From the NCBI RefSeq assembly GCF_001412575.1, contig NZ_CP011834.1, positions 1,364,001 through 1,428,000 on the forward strand: a stretch of DNA of 64,000 bases. The letters run 5' to 3'. This stretch comes from Limnohabitans sp. 103DPR2 (GTDB lineage Bacteria > Pseudomonadota > Gammaproteobacteria > Burkholderiales > Burkholderiaceae_C). Shown here one piece after another: positions 1 to 9,920 of the stretch; the first letter of the stretch is position 1, and each line of letters begins with the position of its first letter. Both the position numbers and the translations under genes were made by a program. Under the pieces are notes generated by a model, which was not told where the DNA came from, made no database searches, and saw only the letters and a list, made by a program, of their open reading frames with translations.

Positions 1-142
1 CATCAGTGCTTGGATTTGCGTGCGTTGGCTTTTGAAATACATCGCCAGCCACAGCTTTGAAATCTTTGCGTGGTACCGCATCGCCTTTGGCTTGGTGGTG
101 CTAGGCACAGCGTGGACAGGTGTGGTGACTTGGGCACCGTGA
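1..142 (+). CDS. uppP: Undecaprenyl-diphosphatase, C-terminal end (5' truncated by window)
   Basis: Only the last 46 codons are present, read from base 2 to the TGA at 140-142. The translated end has the arrangement [16 protein letters not shown] followed by a short hydrophobic tail, which is the characteristic last transmembrane segment of the UppP/BacA family. Family members are inner-membrane phosphatases that recycle undecaprenyl pyrophosphate to the carrier lipid used for peptidoglycan and O-antigen synthesis. The catalytic motifs lie upstream of the window, so activity cannot be judged. The gene converges on the alpha/beta hydrolase gene with a gap of 22 bases. Confidence 0.85.
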   Translation, partial: ISAWICVRWLLKYIASHSFEIFAWYRIAFGLVVLGTAWTGVVTWAP

Positions 143-164
143 TGCACACAGCTTGATGAAGGTT

Positions 165-977
165 TTAGCGCGGTTCTGCGCCCATGTTGCGCAATGAAGC
201 CTCAACAGCTGCAGCGCTGGCAATGGGTTTTTCCATCGGGAAAAGATGGGAGCCATCCAGCCACATCACACGACCCTTGGAAATTTTGTGCGTCATGTCT
301 GTGCCCACCACTTTCATTTCGCGTGAATGCGTACCGCCAATGAAGGCCACAGGGCATTTGACCGGATGACGCTTGAGCATGGACGTTAAATTGTGGGGCA
401 GGGTGTTGTAGATCTGCGTCTCAATGTCACGGTCAAAGCTCAACACGCGTTGACCGTTTTCTTCGCGGGTGCCATGGTTGGCATAGTCTTGCAGCACATC
501 CGGATGCCAATGGGAGAAGGCGCGCTTGTGTTGAAAATGCGCTAACACGTCTGCCACACTGGGCCAGTGTTGTCGGCGAGTTTTGCTGATACGCCCTGGA
601 CTGACCGAGCCAATCCAATTGGTTTTCTTGGCAAATTTCAGCGCACTGGCTTTCCAACCCGACACGACAGGCGAGTCCAATAGCAAAACGCCCGCAGCCA
701 ATTCAGGGTGAAGTGAAGCGCACATCAAGCTGAGCATGCCGCCCAATGAATGACCCACCAAGAAGGGCTTTTCACCCGACTGCGCTTTCACTTGGCTAGC
801 AAAATCGGCCAACTCTTGAACCAAATGCGGCCAGTTGCTGGTGACAGGGTACTGGGGGTTGTGCCCTAATTTGTCGATGGCACTGATGTGAAAGCCGCGT
901 CGCTTTAAGTCTTGAAGCAAAACTCGGTAAGTGCTGGCAGGAAAACTGTTGCCATGTGAAAAAACAATGGAAGCCAT
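165..977 (-). CDS. Alpha/beta hydrolase
   Basis: A 270-residue alpha/beta-hydrolase-fold protein. The N-terminus carries an oxyanion HG pair (residues 8-9), the nucleophile elbow GHSLGG lies at 75-80 with Ser77, and the likely catalytic His is His244 in a GSHLFP context. No signal peptide is visible, so it is probably cytoplasmic. The substrate cannot be told from sequence; esterase or lipase-like activity is a family inference. Its ATG overlaps the TAA of the upstream Anbu gene by one base (TAATG), so the two are almost certainly co-translated, and both follow mutS on the same strand. It is the last gene of that run. Confidence 0.8.
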   Translation of the reverse strand: MASIVFSHGNSFPASTYRVLLQDLKRRGFHISAIDKLGHNPQYPVTSNWPHLVQELADFASQVKAQSGEKPFLVGHSLGGMLSLMCASLHPELAAGVLLLDSPVVSGWKASALKFAKKTNWIGSVSPGRISKTRRQHWPSVADVLAHFQHKRAFSHWHPDVLQDYANHGTREENGQRVLSFDRDIETQIYNTLPHNLTSMLKRHPVKCPVAFIGGTHSREMKVVGTDMTHKISKGRVMWLDGSHLFPMEKPIASAAAVEASLRNMGAEPR

Positions 978-1801
978 TAGATGAGTTTTTCTTCAGGCGT
1001 CGAAATTTTCTTCAAAGGCGCATTTTTGCTGGAAGTTTTGAGAGGGATGGTGGTGGCCTCGCCGTTCCAGACGGGGTCTTCAAGGCTGTCAAACATGGCT
1101 CTGAGTTTTGAGCCCCAGTTGTCGCGCAACATGTTGAAGTAGGGGTTGTGATCGTCAATGCACACAACGCGGTCGCTTTGCAATTTGTCCACTTCATAAA
1201 CCACCATGTCGAGCGGTAGACCCACCGACAAGTTGGACTTTAATGTGGAGTCCATTGACACCAGTGCGCATTTGGCAGCTTCGTCCAAAGGTGTGTCTGG
1301 TGTGATGACGCGGTCAAGCACGGGTTTGCCATATTTGGATTCGCCAATTTGGAAATAAGGCGTTTCTGCCGTAGCTTCAATGAAATTACCAGGCGAGTAA
1401 ACCTGGAACAGGCGCATGCCTTCACCCGCAATTTGGCCGCCAAAAATCATGGACACATTGAAGTCAACGCCGCCAGCTTTCAGTGCAGCTGCATCGCGTT
1501 CATGCACGTGTCGAACTGCTGCGCCCAATACACGCGCAGCGTCAAACATGCTTTTGGCATTCCAAATGGTGATGGGTTCAGCATCAGGATGATCGATGAC
1601 TTTTTCAACTTGCAACATCTCTCGCACAGACTGCGAAATGCTGAGATTGCCTGCAGACAAAAGCACCATGAAGCGATCACCTGACTTTTCATAAATGATC
1701 ATCTTGCGGTAAGTGCTGATCATGTCCAAGCCTGCATTGGTGCGAGAGTCAGACAAGAAAACCAAGCCAGCTCGTGTTTTGATGGCGACGCAATAGGTCA
1801 T
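977..1801 (-). CDS. Proteasome-type peptidase, Anbu (ancestral beta-subunit) family
   Basis: 274 residues of the Ntn-hydrolase fold. The start MTYCVAIKTRAGLVFLSDSR is typical of the Anbu group: Thr2 becomes the N-terminal nucleophile after Met removal, and Asp18 and Lys33 match the conserved proteasome/HslV Asp17 and Lys33. Anbu proteins are bacterial relatives of the proteasome beta subunit that assemble into open helical or ring-like structures; their physiological substrates are unclear. The family is usually described next to a circularly permuted ATP-grasp protein, an alpha-E protein and a transglutaminase-like protein. None of these is here. Instead the gene lies 21 bases after mutS and is coupled to an alpha/beta hydrolase. 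HslV is unlikely because HslV is about 170 residues and this protein is much longer. Confidence 0.85.
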   Translation of the reverse strand: MTYCVAIKTRAGLVFLSDSRTNAGLDMISTYRKMIIYEKSGDRFMVLLSAGNLSISQSVREMLQVEKVIDHPDAEPITIWNAKSMFDAARVLGAAVRHVHERDAAALKAGGVDFNVSMIFGGQIAGEGMRLFQVYSPGNFIEATAETPYFQIGESKYGKPVLDRVITPDTPLDEAAKCALVSMDSTLKSNLSVGLPLDMVVYEVDKLQSDRVVCIDDHNPYFNMLRDNWGSKLRAMFDSLEDPVWNGEATTIPLKTSSKNAPLKKISTPEEKLI

Positions 1802-1822
1802 CAGAATTCCTAGATAAAGGGG

Positions 1823-4483
1823 TTAATTCTCAGATCGTTTCATGACACGCTTGAGGCTGTACAAAGCTTCCAAAGCTTCGCGCGGGCTGAGGGCGTCTGG
1901 GTCAATTTGGTTCAAGGCCGACTCGAGAGGTGAGGGGCCAGTTTGTTCAGATTCGGGCGGCGGCGCAAACAAGTCCACTTGAACTCGGTTTTCATTGGCA
2001 CCGGCTTCGAGCGCCGACAAAGTGTGGCGCGCATGGTTCAAAACACCAGTGGGCATGCCCGCTAACCGGGCCACTTGCACGCCATAACTCTTGCTGGCAG
2101 GACCCGCTTGCAGTTCATGCAAAAACACAATGTCATTGCCCGACTCTGTGGCGCCCACGTGCATGTTCAAAGCGGCGTGGTGCGTGGCAGGAAACTCGGT
2201 GAGTTCAAAGTAGTGCGTCGCAAACAGGGCAAAGGCCTGGGTTTTGTCATGCAAGTGCGTGGCAATGCCGCTGGCCAAAGCCAAGCCATCGAAGGTGGAT
2301 GTGCCGCGACCAATCTCGTCCATGAGCACCAATGACAAAGGCGTGGCGCTGTGCAAAATTTGAGCGGCTTCGGTCATCTCCAGCATGAAAGTTGATTGGG
2401 CATTGGCCAAGTCATCGGCGGCGCCGATGCGCGTGTGAATGGCGTCAATCGGGCCCAGTCTGCAACTGCTGGCGGGCACATGACTGCCGATGCTGGCCAA
2501 AAGCACAATCAATGCCACCTGGCGCATGTAAGTGGACTTACCGCCCATGTTGGGGCCAGTGATGATTTGCAAACGCTGCTTGCTGTGCATCAGGCAATCG
2601 TTGGCAATGAAACTGCCACCCGAGGTTTCAGCCAAGCGGGCCTCCACCACGGGGTGACGACCTTGACGAATTTCAATGCACGGCTCTTTGGCAAATTGCG
2701 GTGCGCACCAGTTGAGCGTGGCTGCGCGCTCTGTGAGGGTGCACAAGGCATCCAATTGCGCCATGGCTTGCGCCAATTTGGTGAGCGCTTGGATGTGGTT
2801 TTGCAGTTGATCGAGCAAGAGCTCGTACAAGTATTTCTCGCGTGCCAGCGCGCGTTCCTGCGCTGACAAGGCTTTGTCCTCAAAAGCTTTGAGCTCAGGC
2901 GTGATGAAGCGCTCGGCATTCTTCAAGGTTTGCCGGCGACGGTAGTCGTCGGGCACTTTGTCGATTTGACCCTGTGTCACTTCAATGTAGAAGCCGTGCA
3001 CCTTGTTGAATTGCACGCGCAAATTGGCAATGCCAGTGCGGGCTTTTTCTCGTGTTTCGAGTTCCAGCAAAAAGTCATCGCAATTGGTTTGAATGGCGCG
3101 CAACTCGTCCAGTTCGGCATCGAGGCCATGCGCCATCACGCCACCATCGCGAATCAAATTGGCGGGTTCTTCCAGCAAGGCTTGTTGCAAAATTTCGGTG
3201 AGGCCAGCGGGTGGCTGCAAATCGAAATGGATGTCGTGTAACAGTTTGGTGGGCGACAAATGGCCCAGCGTTTCTTGCAAGTGCAGCGCCAAATTGGCAG
3301 AGCGAATGAGGGCGTTCTTGAGCGCCACCAATTCACGTGGACGGACTTGTCTCAGGGCAATGCGCGCTGTGATGCGCTCCACATCGCTGGCACCTTTGAG
3401 TTGTTCACGCAAGCGCGACCAAATGGCCACGCCGCTTTGTGCGGAAGCGCTGTGGTCATTCAACTGGTCAATGGCAGCCAATCGTTCCACGGCAATTTGA
3501 CGGTCGCGAGGTGGGTTCAATAGCCATTGCTTGAGTTGACGACTGCCCATGCCAGTCATGCACGTGTCGAGCAAAGAGAACAGCGTGGGTGAATCTTCAC
3601 CGCGCAAAGTTTGCGTGAGTTCTAAGTTGCGACGTGTGCTAGTGGGCAGGTCAATGAGGTCATTGGCCTTTTGCACTTTGAGTTGAGACACATGCGGCAG
3701 CGTTCTACCCTGAGTGTGTTCTGCATAAGTGAGCAAGGCGCCGGCTGCTGCATGTGCATGGCCCAGTTTGTCTGCATCCCACGCCGCCAAGCTGGCCACG
3801 TTGAGTTGTTTGATGAGCTTGCCGTGACCTAAGCCTGCTTCGTATTGAAAGTCGGGGCGCAAAGTGAGGGACAGTGCCAAGCCGCGTTGGCCCAATCGCA
3901 TCGATTGGAGTTGCTGTTCCCACTTGGGTGTGATGCTGGCGCTGACCAACAATTCACTTGGAGAGATTCGTTCTAACCAATCGGCCAATTCATCGTGCGT
4001 GCATTCAGCCAAATGCAAGACACCTTGCGTCACGCTCAGCCAAGCCAAGCCACAGGCATTGCGCGGTGCAATGTGCAGCGACAACAAAATGGCTTCGCTT
4101 TTGTCGGACAGCAACTCGGTGTCGGTGAGGGTGCCAGGCGTGACCACGCGAACGACTTTGCGTTCGACGGGGCCTTTGCTGGTGGCCACATCGCCCACTT
4201 GCTCGCAGATGGCAACCGACTCGCCCAACTTGATGAGCTTGGCCAGGTAGTTTTCAACTGAGTGAAAAGGCACGCCTGCCATGGCAATGGGTTTGCCTGC
4301 GGTTTGGCCGCGGTGGGTGAGGGTGATGTCCATGAGGCCGGCAGCACGCTCGGCGTCTTCAAAAAACATTTCGTAAAAGTCACCCATCCGGTAAAAAACC
4401 AGGGTGTCAGGGAACTCCGCCTTGATGCGCAGGTACTGCTGCATCATGGGGGTGTGGGCACTCAGGTCGAGCGCGTCTGTCAT
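1823..4483 (-). CDS. mutS: DNA mismatch repair protein MutS
   Basis: 886 residues, the usual MutS length. The N-terminal mismatch-reading motif FYE is at residues 36-38 (in GDFYEMF), and the ATPase domain has Walker A GPNMGGKS at 643-650, followed by the Walker B region [16 protein letters not shown] and the ATHYFEL switch. The protein recognises mispairs and small loops and recruits MutL, whose gene is in this window about 50 kb away. The start ATG lies only three bases after the suhB stop, so mutS is probably expressed with suhB. No frameshift or missing motif was seen. Confidence 0.97.
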   Translation of the reverse strand: MTDALDLSAHTPMMQQYLRIKAEFPDTLVFYRMGDFYEMFFEDAERAAGLMDITLTHRGQTAGKPIAMAGVPFHSVENYLAKLIKLGESVAICEQVGDVATSKGPVERKVVRVVTPGTLTDTELLSDKSEAILLSLHIAPRNACGLAWLSVTQGVLHLAECTHDELADWLERISPSELLVSASITPKWEQQLQSMRLGQRGLALSLTLRPDFQYEAGLGHGKLIKQLNVASLAAWDADKLGHAHAAAGALLTYAEHTQGRTLPHVSQLKVQKANDLIDLPTSTRRNLELTQTLRGEDSPTLFSLLDTCMTGMGSRQLKQWLLNPPRDRQIAVERLAAIDQLNDHSASAQSGVAIWSRLREQLKGASDVERITARIALRQVRPRELVALKNALIRSANLALHLQETLGHLSPTKLLHDIHFDLQPPAGLTEILQQALLEEPANLIRDGGVMAHGLDAELDELRAIQTNCDDFLLELETREKARTGIANLRVQFNKVHGFYIEVTQGQIDKVPDDYRRRQTLKNAERFITPELKAFEDKALSAQERALAREKYLYELLLDQLQNHIQALTKLAQAMAQLDALCTLTERAATLNWCAPQFAKEPCIEIRQGRHPVVEARLAETSGGSFIANDCLMHSKQRLQIITGPNMGGKSTYMRQVALIVLLASIGSHVPASSCRLGPIDAIHTRIGAADDLANAQSTFMLEMTEAAQILHSATPLSLVLMDEIGRGTSTFDGLALASGIATHLHDKTQAFALFATHYFELTEFPATHHAALNMHVGATESGNDIVFLHELQAGPASKSYGVQVARLAGMPTGVLNHARHTLSALEAGANENRVQVDLFAPPPESEQTGPSPLESALNQIDPDALSPREALEALYSLKRVMKRSEN

Positions 4484-4486
4484 GGC

Positions 4487-5395
4487 TTAGAAGGGGCTGT
4501 CCGTTGAGTCTTGCCCAGCCTGCAATGGGGCTGCAGCGGCGGCATCCTTGGCATCGGCAGCGCGCACAGAGGCTTTCTCGCCAGCGCTGGCGAATTTGCT
4601 GTACTTGCTCAAGATGGGCACCAGTTGACCGTAAATTTTGGGGGTGCCGGCCAAGCATTCTTTTTGCTCCAAGAAGTCGGCCTCGCCTGTGAAGTTGCCA
4701 ACCAGCCCGCCAGCTTCTGTGACCAGCAAGGAACCTGCTGCCACGTCCCAAATTTGCAATCCCGTTTCAAAGAAGGCATCTGTAAAGCCTGCGGCCACGT
4801 AGGCCAGGTCCAAAGCAGCAGCGCCAGGACGGCGCAGACCCGCTGTGCGTTGCATCACATCGCCCATCATGCGCAGGTACTGGTTGAAGTTGTCACCAGG
4901 ACGGAAGGGGAAGCCTGTGGAAATGAGGCATTCGTGCATTTGCGTGCGCTTGCTGGTGCGCAAGCGGCGGTCGTTCATGTACGCGCCGCGGCCTTTGGTG
5001 GCTGTGAACAAATCGTTGCGTGAGGGGTCGTACACCACGGCTTGTTCAACTTTGCCATTCACGGCCAGTGCAATGCTGACGCAATAAACGGGAAAGCCAT
5101 GGATGAAATTGGTGGTGCCATCGAGGGGGTCGATGATCCAGATGTGGTCGGCATCGGGGTTGCCGTGTGTTTTGCCAGACTCTTCGGCCAAGATGCCGTG
5201 GTGCGGGTAGGCGGTTAAAAGAGTTTCGATGATGGCGTTTTCGCTCGCCAAGTCGACTTCGGTCACAAAGTCGTTCACTTGTTTTTGTGAAATTCGAACA
5301 GCCTCCACGTCCAAGGCGGCGCGGTTGATGATGGCGCCTGCGGCGCGTGCAGCCTTGACGGCTACGTTGAGCATGGGGTGGAGATTGGTCGACAT
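4487..5395 (-). CDS. suhB: Inositol monophosphatase family protein SuhB
   Basis: 302 residues of the FIG/inositol monophosphatase family. The metal-binding motif DPLDGTTNF starts at Asp89 with the AEES motif at 70-73, and the C-terminal WDVAAG motif supplies the last metal-binding Asp. In enterobacteria SuhB also acts in rRNA transcription antitermination. E. coli SuhB has 267 residues; this protein has an extra Ala-rich, probably disordered tail of about 35 residues (roughly 268-302). It heads the minus-strand run suhB-mutS-Anbu-hydrolase and is divergent from trmJ, a suhB/trmJ pairing also seen in other proteobacteria. Confidence 0.93.
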   Translation of the reverse strand: MSTNLHPMLNVAVKAARAAGAIINRAALDVEAVRISQKQVNDFVTEVDLASENAIIETLLTAYPHHGILAEESGKTHGNPDADHIWIIDPLDGTTNFIHGFPVYCVSIALAVNGKVEQAVVYDPSRNDLFTATKGRGAYMNDRRLRTSKRTQMHECLISTGFPFRPGDNFNQYLRMMGDVMQRTAGLRRPGAAALDLAYVAAGFTDAFFETGLQIWDVAAGSLLVTEAGGLVGNFTGEADFLEQKECLAGTPKIYGQLVPILSKYSKFASAGEKASVRAADAKDAAAAAPLQAGQDSTDSPF

Positions 5396-5537
5396 GAATT
5401 TTTAAGAGCAAAAACGGAGGTCCTCCGTGCGATGACAGAGGCGAATGGCACATTTTCCCATGAAATTGGAGAAACAGTGCCCCTGCCAGCCCGAATTTGG
5501 ACATTTTGGTGCGCTTGGAACTGGGACAATGTCGCCT

Positions 5538-6317
5538 ATGCGAACCCGATTTATCTTGATTGAAACCAGCCATCCTGGCAATGTGGGCGCGGCCGCCCGC
5601 GCGCTCAAAGTCATGGGCTTTGATGAGATGGTGCTGGTGGCGCCCCGTTATGCCAATGTGCTGCGCAAGGAAGAGACCATCCAAAGGGCCAGTGGCGCCA
5701 ATGATGTTCTGGACAAAACGCGCATTGTGGACACTCTGGACGAGGCCCTTGAAGGCATCTCCCATTTGTGCGCCACGGCCATGACGCCCCGCGATTTTGG
5801 GCCGCCCACGCGCTCGCCCAGAGAGCACTTTGACTTGTTGTTGGGGCAGTCGGCGTCGCATGCGCAAACCCAGGCGACAGCCGATACTGAAAAACATTTC
5901 GGCCCCGTTTCTTCCATTGGTTTCTTGTTTGGCTCCGAGCGTTTTGGCATGAAAAACGAGGACGTTTACAAGTGCCATGTGGCTTTGTCGATTCCCACCA
6001 ATCCGCAATTTGGCTCTTTGAATTTGGCAGCAGCCCTTCAACTGGTGGCCTACGAATGGCGCTTGGCGCTGGGTGGGTTTCCTGTGGCGTCGCCGGTTGC
6101 CGATGCTAATTTGGCCGATGCGGCGCAGGTCTCAGGCATGTTGTTGCATTGGGAAAAGGCACTGATCGAGATTGGTTTTCTGGACCCCGAAGCGCCTAAA
6201 AAGCTGATGCCGCGTTTGAACCAGCTTTTCAATCGCGCCAACTTGAGTCCTGAAGAAATCCATATTTTGCGAGGTGTTGCTAAAGCCATGATCGAAACAG
6301 CGCAAGCAAAACGCTAG
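5538..6317 (+). CDS. trmJ: tRNA (cytidine/uridine-2'-O-)-methyltransferase TrmJ
   Basis: 259 residues from the chosen ATG, which gives the family-typical N-terminus MRTRFILIETSHPGNVGAAA. An in-frame ATG three codons earlier (5529) is also possible. The protein belongs to the SPOUT (knotted) methyltransferase superfamily: the N-terminal NVGAAARA motif binds RNA/SAM, and the knot region contains FGSERFGM and the LNLAAALQLV segment. TrmJ methylates the 2'-OH at position 32 of tRNA. The gene diverges from suhB and is followed 24 bases later by cysE. Confidence 0.92.
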   Translation: MRTRFILIETSHPGNVGAAARALKVMGFDEMVLVAPRYANVLRKEETIQRASGANDVLDKTRIVDTLDEALEGISHLCATAMTPRDFGPPTRSPREHFDLLLGQSASHAQTQATADTEKHFGPVSSIGFLFGSERFGMKNEDVYKCHVALSIPTNPQFGSLNLAAALQLVAYEWRLALGGFPVASPVADANLADAAQVSGMLLHWEKALIEIGFLDPEAPKKLMPRLNQLFNRANLSPEEIHILRGVAKAMIETAQAKR

Positions 6318-6341
6318 ACTTAGCGCATTGAAAAGAAGCTT

Positions 6342-7121
6342 ATGTTTGCACGTTTACATTCCGACATCCAATGCATCCTTGACCGTGATCCTGCTGCGCG
6401 CAGTGCATGGGAGGTGCTGACGTGTTATCCCGGTTTGCATGCGGTGGTCTTGCACCGATGGGCGCACGCATGCTGGCGTGCGGGCTTCAAATGGTTGGGC
6501 CGTTTCATCTCCAACTTTTCACGCTGGATCACGGGCATTGAAATTCACCCAGGCGCCACCTTGGGCGAGCGGGTTTTCTTTGACCACGGCATGGGCATTG
6601 TGATTGGCGAGACCGCTGAAATTGGAGATGGTTGCACCATCTATCACGGCGTGACCTTGGGCGGTACCTCTTTGTACAAAGGTGCCAAACGACATCCCAC
6701 TTTGGGCAAAGATGTGGTGGTGGGTGCAGGTGCCAAAGTCCTGGGTGGTTTTACCGTGGGTGATGGCGCCAAAGTGGGCTCCAACGCCGTGGTCACCAAG
6801 CCAGTGCCAGCGGGCGCCACAGCGGTAGGTAATCCAGCACGCATCATTCAAGAAGACCAAGACGTGCAGCGTGAAGCAGTGGCCTCCAAGATGGGTTTTT
6901 CAGCATACGGCGTGACTCAAAATGACGATCCCTTGTCGCAAGCCATGCGCGGCTTGATTGACAACGCCGCCAGCCAAGAACACCAAATTGCCTTGCTGTG
7001 GCAAGCGCTGGAAAAAATGAACGCGCAGCAAGGCAATGCACAAGGCATTCAGATGCCCGGTGATGCGGCCAAGCGCGAAACCTTTGAGGCTGAAAAACTC
7101 AATCAGTTGGTGGGCAAATAA
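6342..7121 (+). CDS. cysE: Serine O-acetyltransferase
   Basis: 259 residues. An N-terminal alpha-helical region is followed by left-handed beta-helix hexapeptide repeats (about residues 65-165: [36 protein letters not shown]). The family catalyses acetylation of L-serine by acetyl-CoA, the first step of cysteine synthesis. The Asp/His pair in the [12 protein letters not shown] segment matches the catalytic residues. The C-terminal part after the repeats is longer than the plain hexapeptide fold and is Gln/Ala-rich. An AAGAAG sequence precedes the ATG. It follows trmJ closely and converges on mog. Confidence 0.95.
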   Translation: MFARLHSDIQCILDRDPAARSAWEVLTCYPGLHAVVLHRWAHACWRAGFKWLGRFISNFSRWITGIEIHPGATLGERVFFDHGMGIVIGETAEIGDGCTIYHGVTLGGTSLYKGAKRHPTLGKDVVVGAGAKVLGGFTVGDGAKVGSNAVVTKPVPAGATAVGNPARIIQEDQDVQREAVASKMGFSAYGVTQNDDPLSQAMRGLIDNAASQEHQIALLWQALEKMNAQQGNAQGIQMPGDAAKRETFEAEKLNQLVGK

Positions 7122-7136
7122 GCCCTTTGAAGTGAC

Positions 7137-7733
7137 TCAGGCTTGGGGTGGGCGGATGGCCGTCTTGGGCCTGAATGCTTTGCAAACCTCGTCATGGGTT
7201 TCGAGGTAAGGGCCACCTATCAAATCAATGCAGTAAGGCACCGCTGCAAAAATGCCATGGACGATGCTTTGTCCTGTACTGTCTTTCAAACCTTCAAGCG
7301 TTTCGGCAATCGATTTGGGCTGGCCGGGCAAGTTGATGATCAAGCTTTGACCGCGAATCACTGCCACTTGCCTGGACAATATCGCAGTGGGTACAAATTT
7401 CAAACTAATTTGGCGCATTTGCTCGCCAAAGCCTGGCATTTCTTTGTCGGCAATGGCCAGGGTGGCTTCGGGTGTGACGTCGCGAATAGCGGGGCCTGTT
7501 CCACCTGTTGTGAGGATCAAACTGCAACCCGAGTCGACCAATTCAACCAGCGCGGCGCTGATGCCCTCTTTTTCGTCGGGGATGAGGCGCGCTTCAAATT
7601 CAATGGGGTTTTTCAAGGCCTGGGTGAGCCATGTTTTCAGGGCTGGCAGGCCTTTGTCTTCATAGACGCCAGTGCTGGCGCGGTCGCTGATGGAAACAAT
7701 GCCAATTTTGACGGCGTCGTGATGCGATAACAT
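7137..7733 (-). CDS. mog: Molybdopterin adenylyltransferase (Mog family)
   Basis: 199 residues from the ATG at 7733. The MoCF-biosynthesis domain is clear: KIGIVSISDRAS at the N-terminus, the TTGGTGPAIRDVTPEA loop that binds molybdopterin, and LPGQPKSI. Mog adenylates molybdopterin before molybdenum insertion. The frame stays open upstream to a TTG at 7766 that would overlap the darP stop; ATG at 7733 gives the family-typical length, but neither start has a clear ribosome-binding site. The gene follows darP on the minus strand and converges on cysE. Confidence 0.9.
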   Translation of the reverse strand: MLSHHDAVKIGIVSISDRASTGVYEDKGLPALKTWLTQALKNPIEFEARLIPDEKEGISAALVELVDSGCSLILTTGGTGPAIRDVTPEATLAIADKEMPGFGEQMRQISLKFVPTAILSRQVAVIRGQSLIINLPGQPKSIAETLEGLKDSTGQSIVHGIFAAVPYCIDLIGGPYLETHDEVCKAFRPKTAIRPPQA

Positions 7734-7762
7734 GGTGGTGTGTACTAGCAAAGGAGTTGATA

Positions 7763-8425
7763 TCAATGGTCTTCGTCAAGTTCATCAAGGCCTGAGCCGC
7801 CTTCATCTGCTTGGCTCAATTCCGCACGGACCAATTGAAAAATTTCACGGTAAGCGCGGCTTTGACGCGGTGCCAGTCCTTGTGAAACCGTGGCGGCTGA
7901 CTGTGCAGGTGCGTCTTTTCGAGCTTGTCGAATGAGGGCGCGCAATTGCTGACTGTCGGTGCCAGGAAAACTTTGCAACCATTCGCCGCAGGCCTCGTCC
8001 TCTTTGATGAGGCGATCGCGCCATTGCTCGGCCAAATGCAGTTGCAAAGTTTCTTGCGCTGAGCCTTGGCTTTGCTCTAGAAGCGCAGCGCGCACGCCTT
8101 CTACGGCTTCGTCGTCCAACTTGCGCATGAGTTTGCCTATGAACTGCATTTGACGGCGCTTGCCTTCGAAATTGGTGATGCGTTTGGCTTCTGCAACGGC
8201 CTCCACCAGTTTTTCTGGCAAGTCAACTTTGGCCATTAAATCGGCGCGCAAAGTCAACAAACTTTCGCCCAGCTTTTGCAACTCGTCACTTTCCCGCTTG
8301 AGTTCAGTGCGGCTAGGCTCATCGGTGCCGCCCTTGAGTTCGCGTTTGAGCTCCAGGTCGAGTTCGCTGCCTTCGGCAACAAATTGACCTTGAACAAAAT
8401 AACCTTTTTTGAATTTACGGGACAT
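7763..8425 (-). CDS. darP: Ribosome biogenesis factor DarP (YjgA, DUF615)
   Basis: 220 residues, highly charged and mostly helical, as is usual for the YjgA/DUF615 family. The conserved stretch GKRRQMQFIGKLMR is at about residues 90-105. In E. coli the protein associates with the assembling 50S subunit and was renamed DarP. A low-complexity acidic tail (GGSGLDELDEDH) ends the protein. It diverges from pmbA across 91 bases, an arrangement common in betaproteobacteria. Confidence 0.92.
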   Translation of the reverse strand: MSRKFKKGYFVQGQFVAEGSELDLELKRELKGGTDEPSRTELKRESDELQKLGESLLTLRADLMAKVDLPEKLVEAVAEAKRITNFEGKRRQMQFIGKLMRKLDDEAVEGVRAALLEQSQGSAQETLQLHLAEQWRDRLIKEDEACGEWLQSFPGTDSQQLRALIRQARKDAPAQSAATVSQGLAPRQSRAYREIFQLVRAELSQADEGGSGLDELDEDH

Positions 8426-8516
8426 GTGAGCGCTGAAGCCTTATTGCGGGACGGCAAGTATCATAGCCGTCACCTAGAATTTTAATGAATTGACCGTTTT
8501 GAAGAATCCGACCCCC

Positions 8517-9920
8517 ATGACGAAAAAAACCAAGGCATCCACCCAGGCATTGAACGAACAGGCCCATGAAGGTTTCAGCTACAGCCGCAACTATTTCGAG
8601 GGATTGGTCGATTCTGCCCTGAAACACGCCAAAAAGATCGGCGCAAGCGATGCAGGTGCAGAAGCTTCTGAAGGTTGTGGCCTGAGTGTCAGTGTTCGAA
8701 AGGGTGAATTGGAGACGGTTGAGCGCAATCGCGACAAGTCCTTGGGTGTGACGGTCTATGTGGGCCATCGCCGCGGCAATGCCAGCACGTCCGACTTTTC
8801 GGAGGCCGCCATTCAGCAAACGGTGCAAGCCGCCTATGACATCGCGCGCTTCACCGCCGAAGATCCAACGGCTGGCCTGCCAGATGAAGAAGACATCGCC
8901 AAAGTGCACCCCGAATTGGATTTGTTTCACCCATGGGCCATCAACAGCGAGCAGGCCGCTCAGTTGGCCTTGGCTTGCGAAGATGCCGCTTTGAAAACCA
9001 GTCGCCGCATCACCAACAGTGACGGCGCAGGTGTCTCTGCGCAGCAAAGTCATTTTTTCAGCGCGCACACCCATGGCTTTCGGGGCGGTTATGCCAGTTC
9101 ACGTCACAGCATGTCGGTCGCGCCCATTGCGGCCATGCCGGGCAAAAACGCTGAGATGCAACGTGATGCGTGGTTCACATCCATGCGCGCTGCCGATCAA
9201 ATGGCCACGCCCGAGGCTGTGGGCCGCTATGCCGCAGAGCGTGCACTCAGCCGCTTGGGCGGTCGCAAAATCCCCACCATTGAATGTCCTGTGTTGTTTG
9301 AGTCGCCCGTGGCCGCAGGTTTGTTGGGTGGCTTTGTTCAAGCGGTCAGCGGCGGTTCTTTGTATCGCAAAACCAGCTTCTTGGTCGACTCGATGGGCAA
9401 GCCGGTTTTCCCCAAACACATTGATATTTTGGAAGACCCCCATGTGCTTCGCGGCAAGGGCAGCTCGCCTTTTGACGATGAAGGTGTGCGCGGCATGAAG
9501 CGCAAGGTGGTGTCGGGTGGTCGCGTAGAAGGCTATTTCTTAAGCAGCTATTCAGCGCGCAAGTTGGGCATGAAAACCACCGGCAATGCGGGTGGCTCGC
9601 ACAATTTGGTGATGACTTCCAAGCTCACGCGTTCGTCAGACGATTTAAAGGCCATGCTTCAAAAATTGGGCACGGGTTTGTTTGTCATTGAGCTGATGGG
9701 GCAGGGCGTGAACTACGTGACTGGCGACTACTCACGCGGTGCTTCTGGCTTCTGGGTCGAGAACGGTGAGATTGCTTTTCCTGTTCACGAAATCACCATT
9801 GCGGGCAATTTGAAAACCATGTTCAAGGGCATTGAAGCTGTGGGTGCAGATGCCTACACCTACGGTGCCAAAACTGTGGGCTCGGTGCTCATCAATCGCA
9901 TGAAGGTCGCGGGCAGTTGA
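8517..9920 (+). CDS. pmbA: Metalloprotease PmbA (TldE)
   Basis: 467 residues from the ATG at 8517; a TTG nine codons upstream is in frame but less likely. The whole length fits the TldE/PmbA (U62) family: early segment GLSVSVRKGELETVERNRDKS, SSYSARKLGMKTTGNAGG in the C-terminal half, and the closing AVGADAYTYGAKTVGSVLI. PmbA pairs with TldD to process small peptides (microcin B17 maturation, CcdA degradation). TldD is the subunit with the zinc site; no tldD is in this window. The end overlaps the next start by one base (TGATG). Confidence 0.93.
   Translation: MTKKTKASTQALNEQAHEGFSYSRNYFEGLVDSALKHAKKIGASDAGAEASEGCGLSVSVRKGELETVERNRDKSLGVTVYVGHRRGNASTSDFSEAAIQQTVQAAYDIARFTAEDPTAGLPDEEDIAKVHPELDLFHPWAINSEQAAQLALACEDAALKTSRRITNSDGAGVSAQQSHFFSAHTHGFRGGYASSRHSMSVAPIAAMPGKNAEMQRDAWFTSMRAADQMATPEAVGRYAAERALSRLGGRKIPTIECPVLFESPVAAGLLGGFVQAVSGGSLYRKTSFLVDSMGKPVFPKHIDILEDPHVLRGKGSSPFDDEGVRGMKRKVVSGGRVEGYFLSSYSARKLGMKTTGNAGGSHNLVMTSKLTRSSDDLKAMLQKLGTGLFVIELMGQGVNYVTGDYSRGASGFWVENGEIAFPVHEITIAGNLKTMFKGIEAVGADAYTYGAKTVGSVLINRMKVAGS

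Noticed and set aside
5046..6041. A 331-codon minus-strand frame spanning parts of suhB and trmJ
   Set aside because: It crosses two well-supported genes and their divergent promoter region, and shows no family motif.
8415..9074. A 219-codon minus-strand frame opposite pmbA
   Set aside because: Antisense to the conserved part of pmbA; low-complexity, no family.
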